64,000 bases of DNA from Duganella sp. BJB480. Lineage in GTDB: Bacteria; Pseudomonadota; Gammaproteobacteria; Burkholderiales; Burkholderiaceae_D. The translations under genes and the position numbers were made by a program. The notes below the pieces were generated by a model. The model saw nothing but the letters and a program-made list of their open reading frames with translations, was not told where the DNA came from and made no database searches. Below are positions 27,512-36,720 of this stretch, piece after piece. Position 1 is the stretch's first letter. Each line of letters opens with the position of its first letter. The stretch covers positions 186,001 through 250,000 of the forward strand of contig QVIN01000007.1 in the NCBI GenBank assembly GCA_003416985.1. The letters run 5' to 3'.

Positions 27512-28891
27512 CTAGAAGCGATCGAGATAGCGCCTGGTTTCCCATGCGCTGACGTGTTGGCTGTATTCGATCCATTCGGCGCTCTTCAGCGCCGCGAACT
27601 CGTTGACGATGTTCGTGCCCAGCGCGGCGGCCAGCACGATGTCGGCCTTCAGCGCGGCTGCGGCTTCGCCCAGGTTCTGCGGCAGCAGCTTCAGGCCCGC
27701 TTCCGCGCGCGCCGCGTCGGTCATTTCGTATACGTCCTGATTGACCGGCGCTCCCGCCTCCAGCGCGTGATCGATGCCGTCCAGCCCCGCCGCGATCACG
27801 CCTGCAAGCGCCAGATAGGAATTGGCCGAGCTGTCGGGCAAGCGCCATTCGATGCGCTGGTAGACCACGCGCGCGACCGTGGTGCGGTTGTTGTCGCCGT
27901 AGCCGATGAAGGCCGGCGCCCAGCTGGTGCCGGACAGCGACTGCCCGCACATTAATCGTTTATACGAATTGACCGTCGGCGCGCACAAGGCAGTCAGCGC
28001 GGGCGCGTGCCGCAGCAGGCCGGCCAGGAAGTGGTAGGCCAGCGACGACAGGCCGAGATCGCGCCCGCCCTGCTCCTTCTCCTCGCCCAGCGCGAACAAG
28101 GGCTTGCCGGCGACGTTCGCCAGCGACAAGTGGAAATGCAGCCCGCTGCCGGGCCGCTCGGCGAACGGCTTGGGCATCATCGAGAACAGCATGCCCTCCT
28201 CTTCGGCGATGTGCTGGCCCGCCATCTTGAAGAGCATGAAATTGTCCGCCGCCTTGAGCGCGTCGGCGTACCTGTAATTGACTTCGAACTGGCCGGTCGC
28301 ATCCTCGTGGTCGATCTGGAACACGCCAAGGCCGCACTGGTCCAGCGACGCCGTCAGCTTTTCGATGAAGCCGCGCCGGCGCAACAGGCTCTTGGTGTCG
28401 TAGGATGGTTTTTCCAGCGTGTCGGCGGCTTCGGCGTCGTAGCCATTGGCGCCTTTTTGCAGCAGGAAGAATTCCGGTTCCAGTCCCGCGTTCAGGGTCC
28501 AGCCGCGCTGCGCCAGCCGGTCCACCTGCGTGCGCAGCACCTGGCGCGGGCAGGCATCGAACGGCTCGCCGGCCACGTGGCCGTCCAGCGCCACGCGCGC
28601 GTAGCCGGGCAGCCAGGGCATGATCTTCAAGGTGGAGAGATCGGCGCGGCCGTAGTACTCTGAACGCGGGCCGTTGCGCGGCAAGCCCGTTCCCCAAATC
28701 GACGGCCCCGAAAAGCCCGCGCCCGGCGATACGATATCGTCCAGATGCGCCAGCGGTATCAGCTTGCCTTTCGCGGCGCCGTGGATGTCCGTGAACTGCG
28801 CGAAGACGAAGTTCACGCCTTTCGCCGCCAGCTCGCGCTGCAATTCCTCCGTCGAGCGGGCGGTCGTGCTGTCTAGCCGATTTGTATCCAT
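27512..28891 (-). CDS. type III glutamine synthetase-like ligase (GlnT type)
   Basis: A 459-residue ligase with the organisation of GlnT-type enzymes: VNFVFAQFTDIHGAAKGKLIPL, SIWGTGLPRNGPRSEYYGR, LEPEFFLL (metal Glu pair), IDHEDATGQFEVNY, HFHLSL and QRIEWRLP. Family knowledge: members make glutamine or gamma-glutamyl amides such as gamma-glutamylmethylamide. The start ATG lies 19 nt inside the end of the aldehyde dehydrogenase gene, so translation is coupled. Within this operon it may handle ammonia or a small amine released from polyamines. Confidence 0.82.
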   Translation of the reverse strand: MDTNRLDSTTARSTEELQRELAAKGVNFVFAQFTDIHGAAKGKLIPLAHLDDIVSPGAGFSGPSIWGTGLPRNGPRSEYYGRADLSTLKIMPWLPGYARVALDGHVAGEPFDACPRQVLRTQVDRLAQRGWTLNAGLEPEFFLLQKGANGYDAEAADTLEKPSYDTKSLLRRRGFIEKLTASLDQCGLGVFQIDHEDATGQFEVNYRYADALKAADNFMLFKMAGQHIAEEEGMLFSMMPKPFAERPGSGLHFHLSLANVAGKPLFALGEEKEQGGRDLGLSSLAYHFLAGLLRHAPALTALCAPTVNSYKRLMCGQSLSGTSWAPAFIGYGDNNRTTVARVVYQRIEWRLPDSSANSYLALAGVIAAGLDGIDHALEAGAPVNQDVYEMTDAARAEAGLKLLPQNLGEAAAALKADIVLAAALGTNIVNEFAALKSAEWIEYSQHVSAWETRRYLDRF

Positions 28892-30360
28892 GTGGTTTTC
28901 AGCTCGGTGTATTTGTCGAAAGCGTGCAGCGATTTGTCGCGGCCATTGCCGGACTGCTTGTAGCCGCCGAACGGCACGGTGATGTCGTCGCCGTCGTACT
29001 GGTTCACGTGCACGGTACCGGCGCGCAGCGCACGCGAGGTCTGGATCGCCTTGCTGATGTCGGCCGTCCACACGGCGGCCTGCAGGCCGTAGGGCGTGGC
29101 GTTGGCCTGCTTGACGGCGTCCTTCACGTCGGTGAAGCTCAGCACCGACAGCACCGGCCCGAAGATCTCCTCACGCGCGATGGTCATGCCGCTGTCCACC
29201 TGGTCGAACAACGTTGGCTCGACGTAGTAGCCGCCGGTGTCGGTGCGCGCCTGGCGGCCGCCGGACAGCAGCTTGGCGCCGCCCGACTTGCCGGCTTCGA
29301 TGTAGCCCATCACGGTCTTCAATTGCGTGGCATCGACGATGGCGCCCATCACCGTGTTCTCGTCGAGCGGATCGCCGGGCTGGAAGGCCGGCATCATCGC
29401 CATCGCCTTTTCGAGGAACTGTTCCTTGATCGACGCTTCCACGAACAACCGCGATGGCGCGTTGCAGCTCTCACCCTGGTTGAAGTAGATGGAACCAATG
29501 GCCGCCTGCACCGCCTTGTCCAGATCGGGACAATCGGCGCAGACGATGTTGGCCGACTTGCCGCCCAACTCGGTCCACGCCCGCTTCAGGTTGGACTGTC
29601 CGGCCATCTGCAAAATCTGCTTGCCGACGCGGGTGGAACCGGTGAAGCCGATGCAGTCCACGTCCATGTGCAGGCCAAGAGCGGCGCCGGTCTCGTGGCC
29701 GTAACCCGGCAGCACATTGAACACGCCCGGCGGGATGCCCGCCTCCAGCGCGATCTCCGCCAGCCGCAGCGCCGTCAGCGGCGACTTCTCGGACGGCTTG
29801 AGCACCACGCTGTTCCCGGCCGCCAGCGCCGGCGCGATCTTCCACGCGGCCATGATCATCGGGTAGTTCCACGGCACGATGGCCGCCACCACGCCGACCG
29901 GCTCGCGCGTGATCAGCGCGAGGCTGTTGGCTGCCGTCGGCGCGATTTCGTCGTAGATCTTGTCGATCGCCTCGCCGTACCAGCGCAGGCAGTTGGCGGT
30001 CGCGCCCACGTCCACGCTCTGGCTGTATTTGATCGGCTTGCCCATGTCCAGCGTTTCAAGCAGCGCCAGTTCGGGGCCGTATTTCTGCACCAGGTCCGCG
30101 AACTTGATCAGTGTGCGCTTGCGCTGCGCCGGCGATTTTCCGGCCCAGCGGCGGTCTTCGAAGGCGGCGCGCGCGGCGGCCACCGCCAGATCCACATCGG
30201 CGCCGTCGCAGCGGGCCACCTTGCCCAGCTTGCGGCCGTCGATTGGCGACAGGTTCTCGAACTGTTGTTCGGATTTGGCCCAGACGCGCTCACCGCCGAT
30301 GAAGGCGCGGCCATCGATCTGCAGGCTGCCCGCCCGCTCGTGCCAGGATGTTGTAGTCAT
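28873..30360 (-). CDS. puuC: aldehyde dehydrogenase, gamma-glutamyl-aminobutyraldehyde type
   Basis: A 495-residue NAD(P)-dependent aldehyde dehydrogenase. Visible are the fold motif VPWNYPMIMAAWKIAPALAAGN, FTGSTRVGKQI, the general base Glu in WTELGGKSAN and the catalytic Cys in FNQGESCNAPSR. The C-terminal FGGYKQSGNGRDKS is also present. Similarity and position between spuC and puuA-type genes indicate the PuuC step, oxidising gamma-glutamyl-aminobutyraldehyde or 4-aminobutyraldehyde. It ends within the start of the GlnT-type gene. Confidence 0.9.
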   Translation of the reverse strand: MTTTSWHERAGSLQIDGRAFIGGERVWAKSEQQFENLSPIDGRKLGKVARCDGADVDLAVAAARAAFEDRRWAGKSPAQRKRTLIKFADLVQKYGPELALLETLDMGKPIKYSQSVDVGATANCLRWYGEAIDKIYDEIAPTAANSLALITREPVGVVAAIVPWNYPMIMAAWKIAPALAAGNSVVLKPSEKSPLTALRLAEIALEAGIPPGVFNVLPGYGHETGAALGLHMDVDCIGFTGSTRVGKQILQMAGQSNLKRAWTELGGKSANIVCADCPDLDKAVQAAIGSIYFNQGESCNAPSRLFVEASIKEQFLEKAMAMMPAFQPGDPLDENTVMGAIVDATQLKTVMGYIEAGKSGGAKLLSGGRQARTDTGGYYVEPTLFDQVDSGMTIAREEIFGPVLSVLSFTDVKDAVKQANATPYGLQAAVWTADISKAIQTSRALRAGTVHVNQYDGDDITVPFGGYKQSGNGRDKSLHAFDKYTELKTTWIQIG

Positions 30361-30378
30361 ATTCGTCTCCTCCTTGAT

Positions 30379-31830
30379 TTACAGCCAGCCGCGCTGCTGG
30401 AGGTCCGCGTAGGTCAGGTCGAGGCAGTGGCGGATCAGGGCCACCATCTCATCGATCTGCGCGCAGGTCATCACCAGCGGCGGCGCGATGATCATGCGGT
30501 CGCCGACGGCGCGCATGATCATGCCATTGTTGAACATGTAGCCACGGCAGACCATGCCCACCGCCAGCTCTTCGTCGAACGGCACGTTGTCGTGCACGGT
30601 CGCGCCTTTGACGCGCACCAGGTTCAGGCCCGCGACGAAGCCGCAGCTGTCGGCATAGCCAACCAGCGGATGATCCGCCAGCTCGGCAAAGCGCTTTTTC
30701 AGGTACGGCCCGGTCTCGCTGCCGACACGTTCGACCAGCCTCTCGTCCTCGATGATGCGGATGTTCTCCAGCGCCGCCGCGCACGCGACCGGGTGGCCGG
30801 AGTAGGTGAAGCCGTGATTGAACTCGCCGCCCTTCTCGATCAGCACATCGGCCACGCGGTCGCCAACCAGCACGCCGCCCAGCGGCACGTAGCCTGAGGT
30901 GACGCCCTTGGCGAAGGTGATCAGGTCCGGCTTGATGCCGAACAGCTCGGACGCGAACCAGGTGCCCAGCCGCCCGAAACCGCAGATCACCTCATCGGCG
31001 ATGAGCAGGATGCCGTACTTGTCGCAGATGCGCTGGATCTCCGGCCAGTAGGTGGCCGGCGGGATCACCACGCCGCCCGCGCCCTGCACCGGTTCGCCGA
31101 TGAAGGCCGCGACCTTGTCCGGGCCGACCTCCAGGATCTTCTTCTCAAGCCACGACGCGGCCTCGATGCCAAATTCGTCCTCCGTCATGCCGCGCCCGGA
31201 TTCCAGGTAGTTCGGCTGGCCCATATGCACGATGCCGGGAATCGGCAAGCCACCCTGCGCGTGCATGCCGTCCATGCCGCCCAGCGAGGCGCCAGCAACC
31301 GTGCTGCCGTGGTAGGCGTTGTGGCGGCTGATGATGGTGTGGCGCTCCTTGTAGCCCAACACGTCCCAATAGCGGCGCACCATGCGCAGATTGGTGTCGT
31401 TGCCTTCCGAGCCGGAGCCGGTGAAGTAGACGTGGTTGAACTGCGGAGGCGATATCTTCACCAGCTTGGCCGCCAGCTCCACCGCAGGGATGTTGGTGGT
31501 GTTGAAGAAGCTGTTATAGAACGGCAGCGTCTCCATCTGCCTGTAGACCGCCTCGGAGATGCTGGTGCGGCCGTAGCCGACGTTGACGCACCACAGGCCG
31601 GACATGCCGTCCAATACCTTCTTGCCCTGCGAGTCCCACAGGTAGATGCCCTCGCCGCGCACCATCACGCGCGCGCCCTTTTCGCCGAGCGCCTTGTGGT
31701 CGGTGAATGGGTGCATGTAGTGGGCCGTGTCCAGCTTCTGGATGGCGGCGGTGTCATACACTTCCGGACGCGCGGCGGCCTTCACCGACGCGACCAATGC
31801 GGCGCTGGGCGCCAATGGGTTGTTCGACAT
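30379..31830 (-). CDS. spuC: putrescine-pyruvate aminotransferase (class III)
   Basis: A 483-residue PLP aminotransferase of the SpuC group. The sequence shows HPFTDHKALGEKGARVM, GMSGLWCVNVGYGR, FTGSGSEGNDTNLRMVR, YHGSTVAGASLGGM, LIADEVICGFGRLGTW (PLP-contacting Asp), the PLP Lys in LITFAKGVTSGYVPLGG, and FTYSGHPVACAAAL. It moves an amino group from putrescine or another polyamine to pyruvate, giving aminobutyraldehyde for PuuC. Together with the PuuA/PuuD route the operon encodes two alternative putrescine pathways. Confidence 0.9.
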   Translation of the reverse strand: MSNNPLAPSAALVASVKAAARPEVYDTAAIQKLDTAHYMHPFTDHKALGEKGARVMVRGEGIYLWDSQGKKVLDGMSGLWCVNVGYGRTSISEAVYRQMETLPFYNSFFNTTNIPAVELAAKLVKISPPQFNHVYFTGSGSEGNDTNLRMVRRYWDVLGYKERHTIISRHNAYHGSTVAGASLGGMDGMHAQGGLPIPGIVHMGQPNYLESGRGMTEDEFGIEAASWLEKKILEVGPDKVAAFIGEPVQGAGGVVIPPATYWPEIQRICDKYGILLIADEVICGFGRLGTWFASELFGIKPDLITFAKGVTSGYVPLGGVLVGDRVADVLIEKGGEFNHGFTYSGHPVACAAALENIRIIEDERLVERVGSETGPYLKKRFAELADHPLVGYADSCGFVAGLNLVRVKGATVHDNVPFDEELAVGMVCRGYMFNNGMIMRAVGDRMIIAPPLVMTCAQIDEMVALIRHCLDLTYADLQQRGWL

Positions 31831-31852
31831 GATGGTTCCTATCTCAAAATGA

Positions 31853-33223
31853 TCAGACGTGCAGCAGCAGGTGCTCGCGCTCCCACGGGCTGATGACGGT
31901 CATGAATTCCTGGTGTTCCAGATCCTTGATGGCAGCGTAGACGTCGATGAAGCGGTCGCCCAGCACGCTGCGCAGCTTGTCCTCGCCGCGCAGCAGTTGC
32001 AGCGCCTCCGGCAGGCCTTGCGGCAGTTCGACCATCAGGTCGTACGCGCTGCCGACGGTCATCGGCGTCGGCTCCAGCTGCTCGGTCATGCCGAGGTAGC
32101 CGCAGGCCAGCGTGACCGCCAGCGCCAGATAGGGATTGGCGTCCGCGCCGATGATGCGGTTCTCCACGCGGCGGTCCTGCACGCCCGATTCCGGCACGCG
32201 GAAGCCGACGGTGCGGTTATCCATGCCCCACTGGATGTTGATCGGCGCGGCCGTGTGGCGCACGATGCGGCGGTACGAATTCACATACGGCGCGACGATC
32301 GCCATCGCCGACGGCATGTAGCGTTGCAGGCCGCCGATGTAATGCTTGAAGATCGGCGCGGCCGAACCATCCTCGGAGCTGAAGATGTTCTTGCCGGTCT
32401 TGATGTCGACCACGCTCTGGTGCACGTGCATCGCGGAACCCGGCTCGCCCGCCATCGGCTTGGCCATGAAGGTGGCGTACATGTCGTGCTTGAGCGCCGC
32501 CTCGCGCAAGGTGCGTTTGAAGAAGAACACCTTGTCGGCCAGGCCGAGCGGATCGCCGTGCAGGAAGTTGATCTCCATCTGGCCGGCGCCGATTTCGTGA
32601 ATCAGCGTGTCGACGTCGAGGTTCATCATGTCGCAGTAGTCGTAGATGTCTTCGAACAGAGGATCGAATTCATTCACGGCGTCGATGCTGTAGACCTGGC
32701 GGCTGGTTTCCGCGCGGCCGCTGCGGCCGATGGGCGGTTTCAATGGCAGATCGGGATCGCTGTTCTTGGCGGTCAGGTAGAACTCCAGTTCCGGCGCCAC
32801 GACAGGCTTCCAGCCTTTGTCCGCATACAGCTTGAGCACGCGGCGCAGCACGGAGCGCGGCGCGAAATCGACCAGGCGGCCGTCGGAAAAATAGCAGTCG
32901 TGGATCACCTGCGCGGTCGGGTCGGTGGCCCACGGCACCATGGTGATGGTGGTCGGATCGGCCTTCAGGATCATGTCGCGGTCGGTGGTGGAGATGGCGC
33001 GGTCGTAGCCCGCGTCCTCCACCGGGTAGTTGCCGGTCACGGTCATGCCCAGCACCGCCTCGGGGATACGCATGCCGCGCTCCTGGGTGAACTTACCGCG
33101 CGGGAGGATCTTCCCGCGTGCCACGCCGGTCAAGTCGGGGACCAGGCATTCGATTTCGGTGACGTGCTTCTCGTTGAGCCACAGGTCCATGTCGGTATAA
33201 GTAAAATTTTCGCGGATTGCCAT
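31853..33223 (-). CDS. puuA: gamma-glutamylputrescine synthetase, copy 1
   Basis: A 456-residue glutamine-synthetase-fold ligase joining glutamate to putrescine. Motifs are intact: APELEFYL, LIHEIGAGQMEINFLHGDP, HVHQSV and RRVENRI; the start is MAIRENFTYTDMDLWL. It is very similar along its whole length to the copy at 39701-41071. It sits 15 nt after puuD and before spuC in the same operon. The oxidase PuuB that would use its product is not in the window. Confidence 0.9.
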   Translation of the reverse strand: MAIRENFTYTDMDLWLNEKHVTEIECLVPDLTGVARGKILPRGKFTQERGMRIPEAVLGMTVTGNYPVEDAGYDRAISTTDRDMILKADPTTITMVPWATDPTAQVIHDCYFSDGRLVDFAPRSVLRRVLKLYADKGWKPVVAPELEFYLTAKNSDPDLPLKPPIGRSGRAETSRQVYSIDAVNEFDPLFEDIYDYCDMMNLDVDTLIHEIGAGQMEINFLHGDPLGLADKVFFFKRTLREAALKHDMYATFMAKPMAGEPGSAMHVHQSVVDIKTGKNIFSSEDGSAAPIFKHYIGGLQRYMPSAMAIVAPYVNSYRRIVRHTAAPINIQWGMDNRTVGFRVPESGVQDRRVENRIIGADANPYLALAVTLACGYLGMTEQLEPTPMTVGSAYDLMVELPQGLPEALQLLRGEDKLRSVLGDRFIDVYAAIKDLEHQEFMTVISPWEREHLLLHV

Positions 33224-33238
33224 GGTTCTCTCTCTTTT

Positions 33239-33991
33239 TTAGCGTTGGTTTTTATATGTGCGGCAGGCCTCGCCGAAAGCCTTGAATAATCTGACGGAGT
33301 CTGGATTCTCCGCCAGGCGCCACTCTGGATGCCACTGTACCGCGAGCGCGAAACTGCTGGCGTTTGCTACGCGGTAGGCTTCCACCAGGCCGTCGTCGGC
33401 GCGGGCTTCCACCGCCAGCGACGGCGCCAGTTGGGCGATGCCCTGGCCGTGCAGCGAATTGACCATGATTTCGGTGGCGCCGTCCAGGATGCGCGCCAGT
33501 TCTCCGCCAGGCTCCAGCCGCACACGATGCGAGGCCGCGTATTGCTGCTCCAGCGGCTGGTCCTTGCGCTCGCGGTGATCGGCCATGCCGGCCACGTTGT
33601 GCACCGCCTGGTGCAGCGTGCCGCCCAGCGCCACGTTCACTTCCTGGAAGCCGCGGCAGATCGCCAGCAGCGGTATGCCGCGCTTGAGCGCCGCGCGGAT
33701 GAAGGGCAGCGTGGTGGCGTCGCGCGCCGCGTCCTGCGGCAGCGAAGGCTCCAGCACTTCCTGCCCATACAGGCCGGCGTGCACGTTGGACGGTGAGCCG
33801 GTCAACATGACGCCGTCGGCCAGCGCCAGCAGCGCTTCGAAATCGGTGGCCGCGCCCAGGGCCGGCATGATGAGCGGCGTGCAGCCCGCCCCGTCGGCCA
33901 CGGCGGCGACATATTTGAACTGGGCCGTGTGATTGGCATGGGCGCCGATCTGGTTCACACAGGCGGGAACGATGACAATTGGGCTACGCAT
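33239..33991 (-). CDS. puuD: gamma-glutamyl-GABA hydrolase (class I glutamine amidotransferase-like)
   Basis: A 250-residue peptidase C26-type enzyme that releases GABA from gamma-glutamyl-GABA, the last step of the Puu pathway. The nucleophile Cys lies in LLAICRGFQEVNVALGG, the His-Glu pair in QWHPEWRLA, and the oxyanion region is LTGSPSNVHAGLYG. It is the first gene of the seven-gene minus-strand operon and is divergent from the MocR regulator. Confidence 0.9.
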   Translation of the reverse strand: MRSPIVIVPACVNQIGAHANHTAQFKYVAAVADGAGCTPLIMPALGAATDFEALLALADGVMLTGSPSNVHAGLYGQEVLEPSLPQDAARDATTLPFIRAALKRGIPLLAICRGFQEVNVALGGTLHQAVHNVAGMADHRERKDQPLEQQYAASHRVRLEPGGELARILDGATEIMVNSLHGQGIAQLAPSLAVEARADDGLVEAYRVANASSFALAVQWHPEWRLAENPDSVRLFKAFGEACRTYKNQR

Positions 33992-34066
33992 GTCTTTATC
34001 ATATGCCTATTTTGGTATCATTGTGAGTGCCACTTGTTTAAATTTGATGGAACCACTTTGAGTACC
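33992..34066. promoter_or_regulatory. divergent control region puuD / MocR regulator, with direct repeats
   Basis: This 75-bp AT-rich spacer must hold both promoters. It contains direct repeats: GAGTGCCA (34025-34032) with GAGTACCA (34060-34067), and CCACTTG (34030-34036) with CCACTTTG (34053-34060). MocR/GabR-type regulators are known to bind direct repeats in the spacer to the gene they control, so this is the likely operator. Exact boundaries are inference. Confidence 0.4.
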
Positions 34067-35578
34067 ATGCCGCATCCCCTGTCGCCCACTTCCGATCTGC
34101 TGGCCCAGACCCTGGCCCAATCTGGCTTCCATCCGCGCCTGCCGCAGCAGCGCCGCCTGTACGAGGCGGCCAAGGGCGCGATCCACCGCCAGCAGCTGGG
34201 CGCGGGCAGCAAGCTGCCGTCCAGCCGCGACCTGGCGCGCGACCTGGGCATCTCGCGCAACACGGTGATCGCCGCGTTCGAGCAGCTGGCGGCGGAGGGC
34301 TACGTCACCAGCCAGCTGGGCAGCGGCACCTACGTGGCGGACCTGCAGGCGCAGCGCGCCAGCATGCGCGGCACGGGACCGGCGCCGCGCGGTTCGCCGC
34401 AGGGCCGCACGGCGCGGCTGTCGCGGCGCGGGCGCGAACTGACCGCCTTTGGCGCCGGCCCGCGCTTCGAGATCCAGCCTTTCGCGCCGGGCGAGGACGA
34501 CTTCTCGTCCTTTCCGTTCAAGCTGTGGCAGCGGCTGCAGAACCGCATCTGGCGAGAGGGTCGCGCCGACCTGCTGGACTACGGCCAGTCCGGCGGACAC
34601 CTGCCGCTGCGCCAGGCCATCACCGAATATCTGCGCCTGTCGCGCTCCGTGAAGGTGACGGTGGACCAGGTGATGATCACGGCCGGTACGCAGCACTCGC
34701 TGGACCTGTGCGCGATGCTGCTGGCCGACGCCGGCGACACCGCCTGGGTCGAGGATCCCGGCTACTGGGGCGCGCGCCGCGTGTTCCAGTCGCGCGAGCT
34801 GAAACTGCATCCGGTCGCGGTGGACAACGACGGCATGGTGCTGACGGCAGCCGACCTGGCGACCAGGCCGCGCCTGATCTACGCCACGCCGTCGCACCAG
34901 TATCCGACCGGCTCCGTCATGAGCCTGGCCCGCCGGCGCGAGCTGCTCGACGTCGCCGTGCGCAAGGACGCGTGGATACTGGAGGACGACTACGATAGCG
35001 AATTCCGCTACACCGGCCGCCCGCTGGCGGCGCTGCAGGGGCTGGACATCGACGACCGCGTGCTTTACATGGGCACCTTCTCCAAGGTGCTCTACCCCGG
35101 CATCAAGGTTGGCTACCTGGTGGTGCCGCCGGCGCTGGTCGACGGCTTCAAGAGCGCGCTGTACGACCTGCAGCGGCCCGGCCAGCTGACGGTGCAGGCG
35201 GTGCTGGCGGACTTCATCGCGCTGGGCCACTTCACCACCCACATCCGCAAGATACGCCAGACCTACGGCGCCCGCCGCGAGCTGCTGCGCCGCACGCTGG
35301 TGCAGCAGCTCGCGCCACGGCTGGGCGGCCGGGTGACCATCTCCAGCGAGGAATCGGGCCTGCATCTGGTGGTGCAGCTGCCCGACGACGCCGACGACGT
35401 GGCGCTGGAGGCGGCTGCCGCAGCGGCTGAGATCCGCGTCAAGGCGCTGTCCACCTACTATCTCGCGCAGCCGGTGCGGCGCGGCCTGCTGGTCGGCTAT
35501 GCCTACTGCACGCCGGAGAAGATCACGCACTACGGCCGCATCCTGGCGGACCTGATCGCGGCGGGAGTCCCTGCATGA
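34067..35578 (+). CDS. MocR-family regulator (GntR winged helix plus aminotransferase-I domain)
   Basis: A 503-residue PLP-dependent transcription factor. The ATG at 34067 (MPHPLSPTSDLL) is chosen because the upstream in-frame extension overlaps the promoter region. A GntR-type winged helix spans about residues 30-90 (GSKLPSSRDLARDLGISRNT, YVTSQLGSGTYVA). A fold-type I aminotransferase domain follows, with YATPSHQYPTGSVMS and the PLP Lys in MGTFSKVLYPGIKVGYL. GabR and PuuR-like MocR proteins sense PLP adducts with GABA or related amines. Divergent placement makes it the probable regulator of the puu/spu operon. The stop overlaps the MFS gene (ATGA). Confidence 0.9.
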   Translation: MPHPLSPTSDLLAQTLAQSGFHPRLPQQRRLYEAAKGAIHRQQLGAGSKLPSSRDLARDLGISRNTVIAAFEQLAAEGYVTSQLGSGTYVADLQAQRASMRGTGPAPRGSPQGRTARLSRRGRELTAFGAGPRFEIQPFAPGEDDFSSFPFKLWQRLQNRIWREGRADLLDYGQSGGHLPLRQAITEYLRLSRSVKVTVDQVMITAGTQHSLDLCAMLLADAGDTAWVEDPGYWGARRVFQSRELKLHPVAVDNDGMVLTAADLATRPRLIYATPSHQYPTGSVMSLARRRELLDVAVRKDAWILEDDYDSEFRYTGRPLAALQGLDIDDRVLYMGTFSKVLYPGIKVGYLVVPPALVDGFKSALYDLQRPGQLTVQAVLADFIALGHFTTHIRKIRQTYGARRELLRRTLVQQLAPRLGGRVTISSEESGLHLVVQLPDDADDVALEAAAAAAEIRVKALSTYYLAQPVRRGLLVGYAYCTPEKITHYGRILADLIAAGVPA

Positions 35579-36720
35579 AGCACATGCCGTGGAAGGACTT
35601 CTGCGCGCTGGTGAGCAGCATCGGCGTGGTCGGGCTGGGACTGGGCGCCACCATTCCGTTGACGGCGCTGCGGCTGGACCAGCGCGGCATCGGCACCGAC
35701 ATCATCGGCATCGTCACCGCCGCCAGCGCCTTCGGCATCCTGGCCGCGACGCCGTTCGTCTCGCGCTGGGTGGCGCGCCACGGGCCGCGTGGCTGCATGA
35801 TTGGCGCCATCGCCATCGGCGCGCTGTCCACCGGCTTGATGGAGGCGACGGACAACGTGCTGCTATGGGGCGTGCTGCGCTTCGTGTTCGGCGCCTGCAT
35901 GGGCGTGCTGTTCACCATCGGCGAGGCGTGGGTCAACCACCTTGCGCCGGTCAATTCGCGCGGCCGCGTGGTGGCCATGTACACCACGGCGTTCACGCTG
36001 TTCCAGCTGATAGGCCCCGCGCTGGTAGCCGGGCTGGAAGGCAAGGTGGCGTGGCCGTTCGCCGCCTGCGGCGCGCTGTTCCTGCTTGCGCTGCCCGGCA
36101 TGGCGCTGATCTCCAACGACGGCCAGGTTGAGGAGGACGAGCCGCACGTCTCCTGGCGCGCGGTGCTGCCGCGCATGCCGATGATCGCCGTCGGCGCGGC
36201 CTTCTTCGCGCTGTTCGACACGCTGGCATTGAGCCTGCTGCCGCTGTACGCGATCCGGCAGGGCATCGTCACGGAACTGGCGCTGCTATCGGCCACCGTG
36301 GTGCTGGTCGGCGACACCGCGCTGCAATTCGCCTTCGGCTGGCTGGCCGACCATGTGGGACGGCGGCGTGTGCACACCGGCTGCGGCATCGCGGTGTGCG
36401 TGCTGCTGCCGCTGCTGCCTTTCGCGGCGGGCACGCCGTGGCTGTGGTGGATACTGCTGCTGATGCTGGGCGCGGCGGCGGGGGCGATCTACATGCTGTC
36501 GCTGGTGGCGTGCGGCGCGCGCTTCCAGGGGCAATCGCTGGTCGCGGCGAGCGCGGTGGTCAATGCAAGCTGGGGGATCACCAGCAGCGGCGGGCCGCTC
36601 TTGACAGGCCTGTTGATGCAGACCGCCGGCATCAATGCGCTACCGGCGGTGCTGTGGTGCGGCGCGGCGATCTTCGTCGCCTGCGCCTGGTGGGAGTACA
36701 AACAGGGCTACGTGGATTAA
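35575..36720 (+). CDS. MFS transporter (YcaD-like)
   Basis: A 381-residue major facilitator with about 12 hydrophobic segments. Features are GLGLGATIPLTALRLDQRG, the loop motif ARHGPRGCMIGAIAIG, GEAWVNHLAPVNSRGRVVAMY between helices 4 and 5, and the second-half motif DHVGRRRVHTGCGIAV. The start overlaps the MocR gene stop, so it is co-expressed with the regulator; it may export or import an amine-related compound. Its end overlaps the convergent potI by 3 nt. Confidence 0.85.
   Translation: MKHMPWKDFCALVSSIGVVGLGLGATIPLTALRLDQRGIGTDIIGIVTAASAFGILAATPFVSRWVARHGPRGCMIGAIAIGALSTGLMEATDNVLLWGVLRFVFGACMGVLFTIGEAWVNHLAPVNSRGRVVAMYTTAFTLFQLIGPALVAGLEGKVAWPFAACGALFLLALPGMALISNDGQVEEDEPHVSWRAVLPRMPMIAVGAAFFALFDTLALSLLPLYAIRQGIVTELALLSATVVLVGDTALQFAFGWLADHVGRRRVHTGCGIAVCVLLPLLPFAAGTPWLWWILLLMLGAAAGAIYMLSLVACGARFQGQSLVAASAVVNASWGITSSGGPLLTGLLMQTAGINALPAVLWCGAAIFVACAWWEYKQGYVD

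Noticed and set aside
27512..28891. The primary glutamine synthetase GlnA
   Set aside because: Type III/GlnT-like organisation and position inside a polyamine operon; the adenylylation-loop pattern of GlnA is not seen.
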